Notes under the pieces: model-generated | The model's input: the letters and a program-made list of their open reading frames with translations, nothing else | Told to the model about the DNA's origin: nothing | Database searches by the model: none | In this document: positions 56,806 to 64,000 of the stretch, in pieces | How the letters are laid out: every line of letters begins with the position of its first letter | How positions within the stretch are numbered: the first letter of the stretch is position 1 | NCBI RefSeq assembly: GCF_019132875.1 | Contig: NZ_JAHSPF010000004.1 | Location: forward strand, 186,001 to 250,000 | Length of the DNA stretch: 64,000 nt | Direction: 5' to 3' | DNA from: Erwinia phyllosphaerae | Lineage (GTDB): Bacteria > Pseudomonadota > Gammaproteobacteria > Enterobacterales > Enterobacteriaceae | Program-made: the position numbers and the translations under genes

Positions 56806-57708
56806 TCAGCTAAAGGTTGCCAGCTGCTGACTGAACCAGCTATGCATAAAGCGGCGCGTTGCCAGACCGTGCTGGCAGGCCCATGAGAGATGCTGATCGG
56901 CGCTGTGCAGATGCGCATGCAGGCGCTGCTGTACTGCTTCAGCCCCCAGCAGGGCTACCAGCGTCGATTTGCCTTCATCCTTATTAAGATCTTTACCTGT
57001 ACCGCTGTGACCGTCTGCTAAATCGTCGAGCAGCTGAAAGGCCTGTCCCAAATCGCGGGCGAAAAAACCGAGCTTCTGGCGTATCTCAGGCGATGCGTCT
57101 GCCGCCAGCGCCGCCATTTGCAGCGTTGCGCTGAATAACATGCTGGTTTTCAGCTCGTTAGTATCGGCTATCGCTTCTTCACTGCGCGCTACGTTGCCTT
57201 CATTCAGATCGCGGAACTGCCCCTGAACCAGCCCCTGTAGCCCAACGGCAGCGGAAAGCTCCGCTACGGCCTGGGCTCGACAGGCATCGGACAGCCCTTC
57301 GGCAGCGGCCACCACGCCAAAAGCGTTGCTGAGCAGTGCCACTGCCGCAAGGATCGCCACATCCTGCCCGAACTGGCGATGGATGGTAGGTCGGCCGCGG
57401 CGCAGCGCCGCGTTATCCATACAGGGGATATCGTCCAGCACCAGCGAGGCGGCATGCACCATTTCCACAGCACAGGCAAGATCGAGCAGGCCCGGATGGT
57501 TTTTGTCGCAGCCGAGATCGCAAGCCGCCAGCATCAGCAGCAAGGGACGAATGCGCTTGCCCGGTGCCAGCGCGCCTTCACGCATTGCCGCGCTGACCCG
57601 ATCGCGCTCGCCACCAGCGGGTAACAGCTGGTCGAGCCGACGATGTAGCGCATCACGCAACGCGCGCAGTTCGCTTTCCTGACTCAATAATTCTTTAGCG
57701 TTGGTCAT
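56806..57708 (-). CDS. crtE: Geranylgeranyl diphosphate synthase CrtE
   Basis: 300 residues. Trans-prenyl synthase with the first Asp-rich motif LDDIPCMDNAALRRGRPTIH and second LLDDLADGHSGTGKDLNKD, plus GALAPGKRIRPLLLML. The ATG at 57708 (MTNAKELLSQESELRAL) matches the length of homologues (302-307). ATGs further upstream (57732 or 57735) are possible since no ribosome-binding site clearly favours one start. First gene of the crtE-idi-X-Y-I-B operon. Confidence 0.93.
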   Translation of the reverse strand: MTNAKELLSQESELRALRDALHRRLDQLLPAGGERDRVSAAMREGALAPGKRIRPLLLMLAACDLGCDKNHPGLLDLACAVEMVHAASLVLDDIPCMDNAALRRGRPTIHRQFGQDVAILAAVALLSNAFGVVAAAEGLSDACRAQAVAELSAAVGLQGLVQGQFRDLNEGNVARSEEAIADTNELKTSMLFSATLQMAALAADASPEIRQKLGFFARDLGQAFQLLDDLADGHSGTGKDLNKDEGKSTLVALLGAEAVQQRLHAHLHSADQHLSWACQHGLATRRFMHSWFSQQLATFS

Positions 57709-58024
57709 GGTTGCCGTCACTGGTTTTCCCATCATAACGAGTAAAAAAGAGAGGTCGCCGTTGCCGTAAAGCCTTTCTGGCTTGCTTCGCCCGGCGCAGC
57801 GCAACAGGCCGGTTGAGAGCGGTTTTACTCGTGAAAACTAACGTTGTTTCAGTTAAGCCTAGATTATCCTTAACAAAAAGACAGAAATTATGGAAATTTA
57901 ACCATTAAACAATAAATTACCTTTGAGGCGGCGTTTTCAGGATGTTAATACTCGCCAGAGTGCTTCCCTGTTTTCATGTTAAAAAACATAAAGATAAAAA
58001 AAGACGCTGGCGAGGTGGCGTATC
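57709..58024. other. Region upstream of crtE, downstream of the SDR gene
   Basis: About 315 bp, AT-rich around 57840-57940. It contains the crtE promoter on the minus strand; the words TTGTTAAGGATAATC and ATTGTTTAATGG are candidates, but no pair is clear enough to name. No terminator hairpin for the SDR gene was found. Confidence 0.45.
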
Positions 58025-58921
58025 TTAATTGCGCGTTATCGGCGGGAGTTGCTCAAGGTCGGCAAGCAGTCCCGGCCCTGTCGGCCGCCACGCAAGACGT
58101 TCCCGGGTCAATACGCTTGACGCAGACATATCGTGGGCAACAAATCTACTCATCCAGCCAAAATGAGCAGAGGCTTCGACAGCGTCAAGGCGCGTGACGG
58201 GAAGATTTAAAACATGCCCAATCGTTTCGGCAATCTGCCGCAGCGTAACGCCTTCTTCTGCAACAGCATGATATCGACTTCCCGGGGTATTTTTTTCCAG
58301 AGCCAGCACGTAAAGCCGTGCCGCGTCGCTGAGATGGACAGCGGACCAGCGGTTCTGCCCCTCTGCAACCCAGGCTGAAATACCCTTCTGCCGGGCGACA
58401 TCAATTAATGGCGTGATAAGTCCTTGCTTAATCGGGTTATGCACCTGCGCAAGACGAACCGTAGCAACGTTGATGCCTTTCTGTAACGCAGCCTCGCCTG
58501 CCAGTTCTGAGGCTTTACGTGGATTAGGATGCGCAGGATTAAAATGATCCTCCACGGCCAGCTGATTTGGCCCTGCCGCCCCCATCCCCACGCCTGAAGT
58601 AATGATTAAAGGCCGCTGCGAGCCTTTTAACGCGTCGCCCAGGGCCTGAATAACCAGCCTGTCCTGCTCACAGTTCGCCACGAAGGTAGAAAAGTCGTGG
58701 TTAAATGCGGTATGGATTACCCCATCGCATGCCTCCGCACCCCGCCGCAAACTATCAACATCTTCAATATCGCCAAAATGTGCCTCGGCGCCTGCTGCTT
58801 TTAACCTGTCAGCACCCTGCTGGCTTCTGGTCAGCCCGACAACCTGATGCCCGGCCACCAGTAGCTGGCTGACAATCTCTGTACCGATAAATCCGGTCGC
58901 GCCGGTAAGAAAAATACGCAT
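58025..58921 (-). CDS. SDR-family NAD(P)-dependent oxidoreductase/epimerase-like protein
   Basis: 298-residue atypical/extended SDR. N-terminal LTGATGFIGTEIVSQLLVAGHQVVGLTRS (Rossmann GxxGxxG) and the NADP-site GVIHTAFNHDFSTF. In place of the usual YxxxK catalytic pair it has PNPRKASELAGEAAL, so it is of the atypical group that lacks Tyr. Function and substrate unknown. Divergent from an AraC-family gene that probably controls it. Confidence 0.88.
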   Translation of the reverse strand: MRIFLTGATGFIGTEIVSQLLVAGHQVVGLTRSQQGADRLKAAGAEAHFGDIEDVDSLRRGAEACDGVIHTAFNHDFSTFVANCEQDRLVIQALGDALKGSQRPLIITSGVGMGAAGPNQLAVEDHFNPAHPNPRKASELAGEAALQKGINVATVRLAQVHNPIKQGLITPLIDVARQKGISAWVAEGQNRWSAVHLSDAARLYVLALEKNTPGSRYHAVAEEGVTLRQIAETIGHVLNLPVTRLDAVEASAHFGWMSRFVAHDMSASSVLTRERLAWRPTGPGLLADLEQLPPITRN

Positions 58922-59041
58922 AATAGAACCCTCAGAAAGTAGCGATCGCTACGGCCTTATTGAACCGCCACTGTATTGGCTTTATTGGATACGATCTATG
59001 TTGTAAAGTCGCTGTTTTATGTCCGATCGTCCGGGGTGATT

Positions 59042-59950
59042 ATGGATCCGCTCTCGCAGTTGCTGTCGCTGCTGAAGCCTGAAAGCTATGCGTCTGGCGG
59101 CGTCCTGCTGCCTCAGGGATCAGCCGTGCAGTGGCCGTTCCATGACGGGATTAAATGTTACGCCGTGGTATCTGGAGAGTGTTGGCTATCGGTTGAGGGC
59201 GTTACCGAACCGCTGCGGCTTACTGCGGGAGATTGTTATCTGTTGCCGCCCGGCCCACCTTTCCGGCTGGCAACAGATTTGATGTCGGAACCCGTGGACT
59301 TTCAGCAGGTCCGCACGTCGATGGTGACGGATATAGCGGTAAACATGCATAGAAACCCCGGCTGCTTTCTGGTCGGCGGCCATTTTCTTCTGGCTGGCCG
59401 CCCTGCCAGCATGTTGTTAAGCTCGCTGCCGCCGGTGGTACATATTCGTAAAGAAGCCGATAAAGCCGCTATGCGCTGGGCGCTCGATCGCATGGTGCAG
59501 GAGGTGCAAACCGCCCAGCCTGGCAACGGGCTGATTATGCAGCAGCTGGCTTTTATGCTGTTGATTCAGGCTTTACGACTGCATATCAACGACACTCCCG
59601 GCACGGGCGTGGGCTGGCTTTTTGCCCTGCGGGATAAGCAGCTGAGCGCCGCGCTGGCCTGTATTCACGACCAGCCCGGCTACAGGTGGACGCTGGAAAA
59701 ACTTGCTGGTCAGGCAGGAATGTCTCGCTCGGCGTTTGCAAAACATTTTAAGGTGACGGTAGGCACGGCCCCCATCGACTATCTCACTCAGTGGAGAATG
59801 CTGCTGGCCTGTGACCGCTTACAAAATTCAGGCGATTCTATTCAACAGATTTCACTCTCATCAGGTTATGAATCAGAAAGCGCGTTTGCAAAGGCATTTA
59901 AACGCGTTATCGGCTGTTCGCCCGGGCAATTATGCGCCAGAAAAAAATGA
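59042..59950 (+). CDS. AraC-family regulator (cupin_6 type)
   Basis: 302 residues starting MDPLSQLLSLLKPESYASGG. N-terminal cupin (about 1-170; the Cupin_6 block GECWLSVEGVTEPLRLTAGDCYLLPPG), C-terminal AraC domain (about 200-300: LEKLAGQAGMSRSAFAKHFK and ISLSSGYESESAFAKAFKRVIG). The ATG at 59042 is chosen over 58976 because GGGGTGATT precedes it and the protein then starts like others in the family. Divergent SDR gene is the probable target. Confidence 0.87.
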   Translation: MDPLSQLLSLLKPESYASGGVLLPQGSAVQWPFHDGIKCYAVVSGECWLSVEGVTEPLRLTAGDCYLLPPGPPFRLATDLMSEPVDFQQVRTSMVTDIAVNMHRNPGCFLVGGHFLLAGRPASMLLSSLPPVVHIRKEADKAAMRWALDRMVQEVQTAQPGNGLIMQQLAFMLLIQALRLHINDTPGTGVGWLFALRDKQLSAALACIHDQPGYRWTLEKLAGQAGMSRSAFAKHFKVTVGTAPIDYLTQWRMLLACDRLQNSGDSIQQISLSSGYESESAFAKAFKRVIGCSPGQLCARKK

Positions 59951-59963
59951 GATTGCTCTTTGT

Positions 59964-60521
59964 TCAGGAAACGCCTTCCTCCAGCAGCGTCTTTAACAGC
60001 GCCATTACCTGCTGATTTTCAGCCGCGGTTAATGCGCCCTCATGGGCGAAGCGTACCTTCCCCTGGCTATCCAGCACCACGACCGCCGAGCCGCCCGCTT
60101 TAAGCTGCCAGGCTTTTTTGACGCTGCCCTGACCGTCGATAATAAACTGCGCCCAGGGCGACGCCTCTTTGGCCGATTTCAGGCTGGCGCGAACAAAGAT
60201 TGCGCTACCCGGGATAGCGTCGTCGGTATTAACAATAGTGGTAGTCTGATAGCGGTCATGCGGCAGATCGGCTTTGCTTAACATCTCAATCAGCGCGGCG
60301 TTTTCATCTTTTGCTGAAATTCTGCCTGCCATATGCAGCAAAACGCGAATTTTGCCGTGTAGCTGCGCGCTGTTCCAGGGCCGTGTTGAAAGGGTATGGT
60401 GATTAACAAGCAGTTCGCCCTGTACGCCGACGCCGACTGGCGGCACGCGCTGATTAATAACGAAATTGCTGGCTGAGACGTCAAGACTGACCAACAGCAG
60501 TAATAAGGAAGCAAGGCGCAT
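59964..60521 (-). CDS. ytfJ: YtfJ-family periplasmic protein
   Basis: 185 residues with signal peptide [18 protein letters not shown]. The mature part follows E. coli YtfJ closely: [54 protein letters not shown] and [22 protein letters not shown] thioredoxin-like fold without the CxxC pair; function unknown. The ATG at 60521 with GGAGAA upstream begins the signal peptide; the frame upstream is discarded. Divergent from dsdA, 87 bp between the starts. Confidence 0.92.
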   Translation of the reverse strand: MRLASLLLLLVSLDVSASNFVINQRVPPVGVGVQGELLVNHHTLSTRPWNSAQLHGKIRVLLHMAGRISAKDENAALIEMLSKADLPHDRYQTTTIVNTDDAIPGSAIFVRASLKSAKEASPWAQFIIDGQGSVKKAWQLKAGGSAVVVLDSQGKVRFAHEGALTAAENQQVMALLKTLLEEGVS

Positions 60522-60608
60522 TGTTTCTCCGTTGGCATAGTGTCCGGCTGGCTTACAGAGTGTATCCTGCAAATAATGACTTACCTCATTTTTACAAAAA
60601 GAGATCTT

Positions 60609-61925
60609 ATGGCGGCCCTTGATCACCCCGTTGTTCTGCAACTGCAAACGCTTAATGAAACATTCTGGCTGAACCCTGACGCTGCCAGCGCCGAAGAAGG
60701 TTTAGCGCTGGTTGGCCTGACGCTGGCTGACGTTAACGAGGCCGCAGCAAGACTTGAGCGTTTCGCCCCGCTGCTGGCTAAGGCTTTTCCGGAAACCGCC
60801 ACCGCGCACGGAATCATCGAATCGCCGACCGTTGCCATTCCCGCCATGCAGCGGTGGCTGGAAGAAGAGGATAAGCAGCCGCTTACCGGCACTTTATGGC
60901 TGAAGAAAGACAGCCATTTGCCCATTTCCGGTTCAATTAAAGCGCGCGGCGGTATTTATGAAGTGCTGACGCATGCAGAAAAACTGGCGATCGACGCTGG
61001 TTTGATCGCCAGAAATGACGATTACAGCGTGCTGCTCGCTTCCCGTTGTAAAGCATTTTTTAGCCAGCGGCGCATTGCCGTCGGTTCTACCGGCAATCTG
61101 GGCCTCTCTATCGGCATCATTAGCGCAAAGCTGGGCTTTGACGTGACCGTGCATATGTCCGCTGACGCGCGCCAGTGGAAAAAGGAGAAGTTGCGATCCC
61201 ACGGCGTTAAGGTTGTTGAGTATCAAGAGGATTATGGCGTTGCCGTGGCGCAAGGACGTCGCGCGGCCGAAAGCGATCCCCACTGCTTTTTCATTGATGA
61301 TGAAAATTCCCGCACGCTGTTTTTAGGTTATGCCGTGGCCGGACTACGTCTGCGCGCGCAGTTTAACGAACTGAAGATTAAGGTAGACGACGCGCACCCG
61401 CTGTTTGTTTACCTGCCGTGCGGCGTGGGCGGAGGTCCCGGCGGCGTCGCTTTCGGCCTGAAGCTCGCCTTTGGCGATAGCGTGCACTGTTTTTTTGCCG
61501 AGCCGACCCATTCTCCCTGCATGCTGCTGGGCATGAGTACGGGGCTGCACGACGCTATTGCCGTCACGGATATCGGTATTGATAATAAAACGGCGGCGGA
61601 TGGCCTTGCCGTCGGTCGTGCCTCCGGTTTTGTGGGGCGGGCGATGGCAAAGCTGATTGACGGTTGCTATACGCTTAGCGACAAGACGATGTACAGAATG
61701 CTCGCCGCGCTGGATCGCAGCGAAAATATTCAGCTGGAGCCATCCGCGCTGGCCGGAATGGCCGGGCCGATGCGCATATGTTCCAGCCAGGCCTGGCAGC
61801 TAAAACACGGGCTGACGCCAGACCAAATGGCGCAGGCCACGCACCTGGTCTGGGCCACGGGCGGTGGCATGGTGCCGGAAGAAGAGATGCAGGCTTATCT
61901 GGCAGAAGGCCGACGCGCGCTATAG
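60609..61925 (+). CDS. dsdA: D-serine ammonia-lyase (dehydratase) DsdA
   Basis: 438 residues, PLP fold type II enzyme that deaminates D-serine to pyruvate and ammonia, giving detoxification and carbon supply. PLP-lysine region [55 protein letters not shown] and [21 protein letters not shown] match E. coli. The ATG at 60609 has GAGAT upstream. In E. coli it goes with dsdC and dsdX; neither is seen here, so uptake must come from another permease. Its last 6 bp overlap the dehydrogenase gene opposite. Confidence 0.95.
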   Translation: MAALDHPVVLQLQTLNETFWLNPDAASAEEGLALVGLTLADVNEAAARLERFAPLLAKAFPETATAHGIIESPTVAIPAMQRWLEEEDKQPLTGTLWLKKDSHLPISGSIKARGGIYEVLTHAEKLAIDAGLIARNDDYSVLLASRCKAFFSQRRIAVGSTGNLGLSIGIISAKLGFDVTVHMSADARQWKKEKLRSHGVKVVEYQEDYGVAVAQGRRAAESDPHCFFIDDENSRTLFLGYAVAGLRLRAQFNELKIKVDDAHPLFVYLPCGVGGGPGGVAFGLKLAFGDSVHCFFAEPTHSPCMLLGMSTGLHDAIAVTDIGIDNKTAADGLAVGRASGFVGRAMAKLIDGCYTLSDKTMYRMLAALDRSENIQLEPSALAGMAGPMRICSSQAWQLKHGLTPDQMAQATHLVWATGGGMVPEEEMQAYLAEGRRAL

Positions 61926-62876
61926 CTCCCGCACCGGTTTCCCGTCGAGCCAGCCGTTAATATCTTCAATCGCCTGAGTAAAATAAGTGCGGTAGTTACT
62001 GTCGCTAACGTAGCCCAGGTGCGGCGTTGCCAGCAGGTGATGAGACTGACGATACGGGGAGTCCGCTGCCAGCGGCTCCTCTTCAAAAACGTCCACCGCC
62101 GCGCCAGCGATAACGTTATTTTCCAGCGCCCGCAGCAGCACGCCCTGCTCGATCAGCGCCGCACGTGAAGTATTAATCAGGTAAGCCGAGGGCTTCATCT
62201 GTTGCAGATCGTTCCAGCCAATAATCCCCTGCGTGGCAGGCGCGCAGACCAGATGCAGCGTGACGAAGTCACTTTGGGCCAGCAACGCCGATTTTTCCGC
62301 CACGAAAGTTACGCCCGCTTCCTGCGCACGCTGCGCGGTAAGATGAGGGCTCCAGGCGTAAACGTTCATCTCAAAAGCCTGCGCGTAGCGGGCAATCCTC
62401 TGGCCAATTTTGCCCAGTCCGATAATCCCGATGTTTTTTCCGGCCAGCGTAGTGCCGAGCGAAGACTGCCACGGGCCATTACCGGTCAGATTATGCTGTT
62501 CGGGCAGCAGATTTTTTGCCAGCGCCAGCAGCAGGCTCCAGGTCAGCTCCGCCGGTGGTTCGCTGCCGCTGGCGGTACCGCAGACGGTGATGCCCTTCTC
62601 TTTCGCCGCCGCAATATCAATAGCCGCATTGCGCATCCCGCTGGTGACGATCAGCCGCAAGTCGGGAAGCTGAGCCAGCAGTTCGCGGTCAATAACGGTA
62701 CGTTCGCGCATGACAACGATAACCACTGCCTGCTGTAGAGCCTCGACTAACTGGTGGCGGTCGCGGAGATGATGATGCAGGCACTCAATCGTCAGGGATT
62801 TGTCCAGCGTCTGCCAGTCGGCCATTTTTGTCGCAACGTTCTGGTAATCGTCAAGAATGATGCATTTATCCGCCAT
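61920..62876 (-). CDS. D-2-hydroxyacid dehydrogenase (PGDH/glyoxylate reductase group)
   Basis: 318 residues from the ATG at 62876 ([17 protein letters not shown]). Rossmann core [29 protein letters not shown] (about 145-170), the active Arg in [23 protein letters not shown] (about 230), Glu in DVFEEEPLA (about 260), and His in [10 protein letters not shown] (about 285). AGAGGAAAAGC lies before the ATG. Close to genes often annotated as D-2-hydroxyacid dehydrogenase; substrate not known. Converges on dsdA. Confidence 0.88.
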   Translation of the reverse strand: MADKCIILDDYQNVATKMADWQTLDKSLTIECLHHHLRDRHQLVEALQQAVVIVVMRERTVIDRELLAQLPDLRLIVTSGMRNAAIDIAAAKEKGITVCGTASGSEPPAELTWSLLLALAKNLLPEQHNLTGNGPWQSSLGTTLAGKNIGIIGLGKIGQRIARYAQAFEMNVYAWSPHLTAQRAQEAGVTFVAEKSALLAQSDFVTLHLVCAPATQGIIGWNDLQQMKPSAYLINTSRAALIEQGVLLRALENNVIAGAAVDVFEEEPLAADSPYRQSHHLLATPHLGYVSDSNYRTYFTQAIEDINGWLDGKPVREL

Positions 62877-63079
62877 AGCTTTTCCTCTTTCAGACGACTG
62901 GACTTTGCAAAGACAAGCGTAGTGCAATCCTGCTGCGGCAAACTGATTTTGTGGCTAAAACGTTTTGCCGCTGCTGTATGCTGGCCCGGCAAATATTTTT
63001 ACTTTGGGTTAGCTTTCCGTACTTATAAAATCAGGCCTGACGTTTAAAACCCTGCGATAACCAACTAAAAGGATGTTGA

Positions 63080-63625
63080 ATGCGGCTCGCACCCCTTAGC
63101 CTTTCTCTGCTTATCTTAACTGCCAGCTTTTTCTGTCATGCCGATAACACCCGCTATCGTAACGCGGTGCAAAAAGCGCTGGATGGCGAACCAGCGCTTT
63201 GCCTGGGAGAGACCCGTTGGCCGGTAATTGTTGCGCACGGTCGCGACGGTTGGGTAACAGCCAGAATGGCTGCGCTGGCCGATGCCGGCCTGATTCATCC
63301 CCGTCGTTTTCCGGCGGAAATCCGCTGGCAGCTTACCGATTACGGTAGACGGGAGTTTCGTCAACACCATGATTTTTGCTATGGCCGCATGCGGGTAAAA
63401 ACCATTCAATCGATAAGTATCAAGGAAAACGGCGATGTAGCCGTCGTTTTCACTTACGACATTGCCCGCCTGCCCCTGTGGGCCAGAAACTGCGCGGTGC
63501 GCGTTGCCAATAATGATGTAGACAATCTGATTATGGGCATCGACAAAGTACGCTGGCGAGCCGATTTTTCCGCCCGCTCACTGCAGCTAATCAATGAGCC
63601 TGAGCAGCTGGACCTGCTCTATTAG
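63080..63625 (+). CDS. Small secreted protein, family not recognised
   Basis: 181 residues with a Sec signal peptide MRLAPLSLSLLILTASFFCHA (cut before DNTRYRN). The mature protein has Trp-rich beta strands (WPVIVAHGRDGWVTARM, AEIRWQLTDYGRREF, VVFTYDIARLPLWARNC) and three cysteines outside the signal peptide. AAAGGATG precedes the ATG. No enzyme signature can be seen. Its genomic neighbours give no clue. Confidence 0.75.
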   Translation: MRLAPLSLSLLILTASFFCHADNTRYRNAVQKALDGEPALCLGETRWPVIVAHGRDGWVTARMAALADAGLIHPRRFPAEIRWQLTDYGRREFRQHHDFCYGRMRVKTIQSISIKENGDVAVVFTYDIARLPLWARNCAVRVANNDVDNLIMGIDKVRWRADFSARSLQLINEPEQLDLLY

Positions 63626-63628
63626 CGA

Positions 63629-64000
63629 TTAGCGCCTGATAGTAATCAGCAGCGATTTATCCGGCCAGCGCTGTAATGGGTAGAGCGACAGGCGAATATT
63701 AAACAGATAAAACAGTGGTGCAAACACGGCTTCATCCTGTCTCGCCAGCGCTTCCAGCCTGAGCAGCAGCAGGTCCAGCTCGTCCTGCAGATCTTTATGC
63801 GGCTGGGTTTGCAGCGATTTCATACGCCGCTTCAGATACAGGCCCAGCTCGTGAAACATTTGCCCGCTATCGATGCTGTACTTTTCCAGTATTTGCCGCT
63901 GCCGAGCGTAGTAGTCATAACAGTTTGCGCCCAGCCAGGCCTCCGTTAGCAGGTTACCGCCCGACAGCAGGTCAGGGTGCGGATCGAGCCGCGTTCTGGG
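63629..64000 (-). CDS. C-terminal part of an unidentified gene (runs off the right edge)
   Basis: The minus-strand frame is open from base 64000 to a stop at 63629, giving about 123 residues; an internal ATG at 63859 has no good ribosome-binding site and lies inside conserved-looking helical sequence, so the true start is outside. Sequence pieces: RTRLDPHPDLLSGGNLLTEAW, a helical DYYARQRQILEKYSID stretch, and LQDELDLLLLRLEALARQDEA. Soluble, no membrane segment. It converges on the secreted-protein gene with only 3 bp between stops. Family not recognised. Confidence 0.6.
   Translation of the reverse strand, partial: PRTRLDPHPDLLSGGNLLTEAWLGANCYDYYARQRQILEKYSIDSGQMFHELGLYLKRRMKSLQTQPHKDLQDELDLLLLRLEALARQDEAVFAPLFYLFNIRLSLYPLQRWPDKSLLITIRR

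Noticed and set aside
1-64000. tRNA, rRNA, CRISPR arrays, insertion sequences and prophage genes
   Set aside because: No cloverleaf, spacer array, transposase or phage-structural sequence was seen on either strand.

Overview
The window is one continuous stretch of enterobacterial chromosome, most likely from the Erwiniaceae (Pantoea, Mixta or Erwinia). The reasons are a crtE-idi-crtX-crtY-crtI-crtB plus opposed crtZ zeaxanthin-glucoside cluster of the Pantoea agglomerans type, core genes close to their Escherichia coli counterparts (fnr, uspE, pntAB, ydgH, ydgI, rstA, sad/ptrR, osmC, pepT, smrA, sotB), and an SrfC-like protein at the left edge. I see no tRNA, rRNA, insertion sequence, prophage or CRISPR array.

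Layout. 0-9.5 kb: the end of an srfC-like gene, an M60 (enhancin-like) metallopeptidase with a repetitive Pro/Glu linker and chitin-binding-like tail, an AI-2E/PerM-type permease, a MarA/SoxS-size AraC activator, an Rrf2 regulator, a beta-hydroxyacid dehydrogenase, a flavin reductase-like protein and the SotB exporter. 9.5-18.3 kb: a complete L-rhamnose regulon (rhaBADM, rhaSR, rhaT) joined by aldA, which oxidises the lactaldehyde made by RhaD. Its control region can be read by eye: two CRP sites, RhaS half-sites, and the -10 sequence TAGACT at three promoters. 18.4-25.9 kb: peptide or amino-acid-derivative use (MHS-type permease and M20 peptidase with a divergent LysR regulator, an orphan DppA-like binding protein, OsmC, a YodC-like small protein, PepT). 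26-32.2 kb: a chemoreceptor with a flagellar-sigma -10 element, a type-B carboxylesterase, and a divergent aromatic-acid permease/LysR pair without catabolic genes. 32.2-38.3 kb: smrA, then a D-arabinitol operon (dalR, dalDKT) in the position where E. coli has abg/ogt. 38.3-47.7 kb: fnr, uspE, pntBA, ydgH, ydgI, one unrecognised gene, and rstA without its kinase rstB. 47.7-48 kb: two 94%-identical copies of an 86-bp structured repeat where rstB would be expected. 48-50.4 kb: sad and ptrR. 50.4-57.7 kb: the carotenoid cluster, tightly coupled by ATGA/TGATG overlaps. 57.7-64 kb: an SDR-family protein and divergent AraC regulator, ytfJ, a solitary dsdA, a D-2-hydroxyacid dehydrogenase, a small secreted protein and an unidentified gene leaving the window.

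Most of the window is well-known enterobacterial biology. The points most worth a second look are the M60 protease that lacks a visible signal peptide, the orphan RstA with the repeat pair behind it, the AGCAAAAGCCC repeats before dalD, several palindromes beside regulator genes, and the unrecognised genes near 46.4 kb, 63.1 kb and the right edge. All calls are from reading the sequence and recalled family knowledge; no database search was run.
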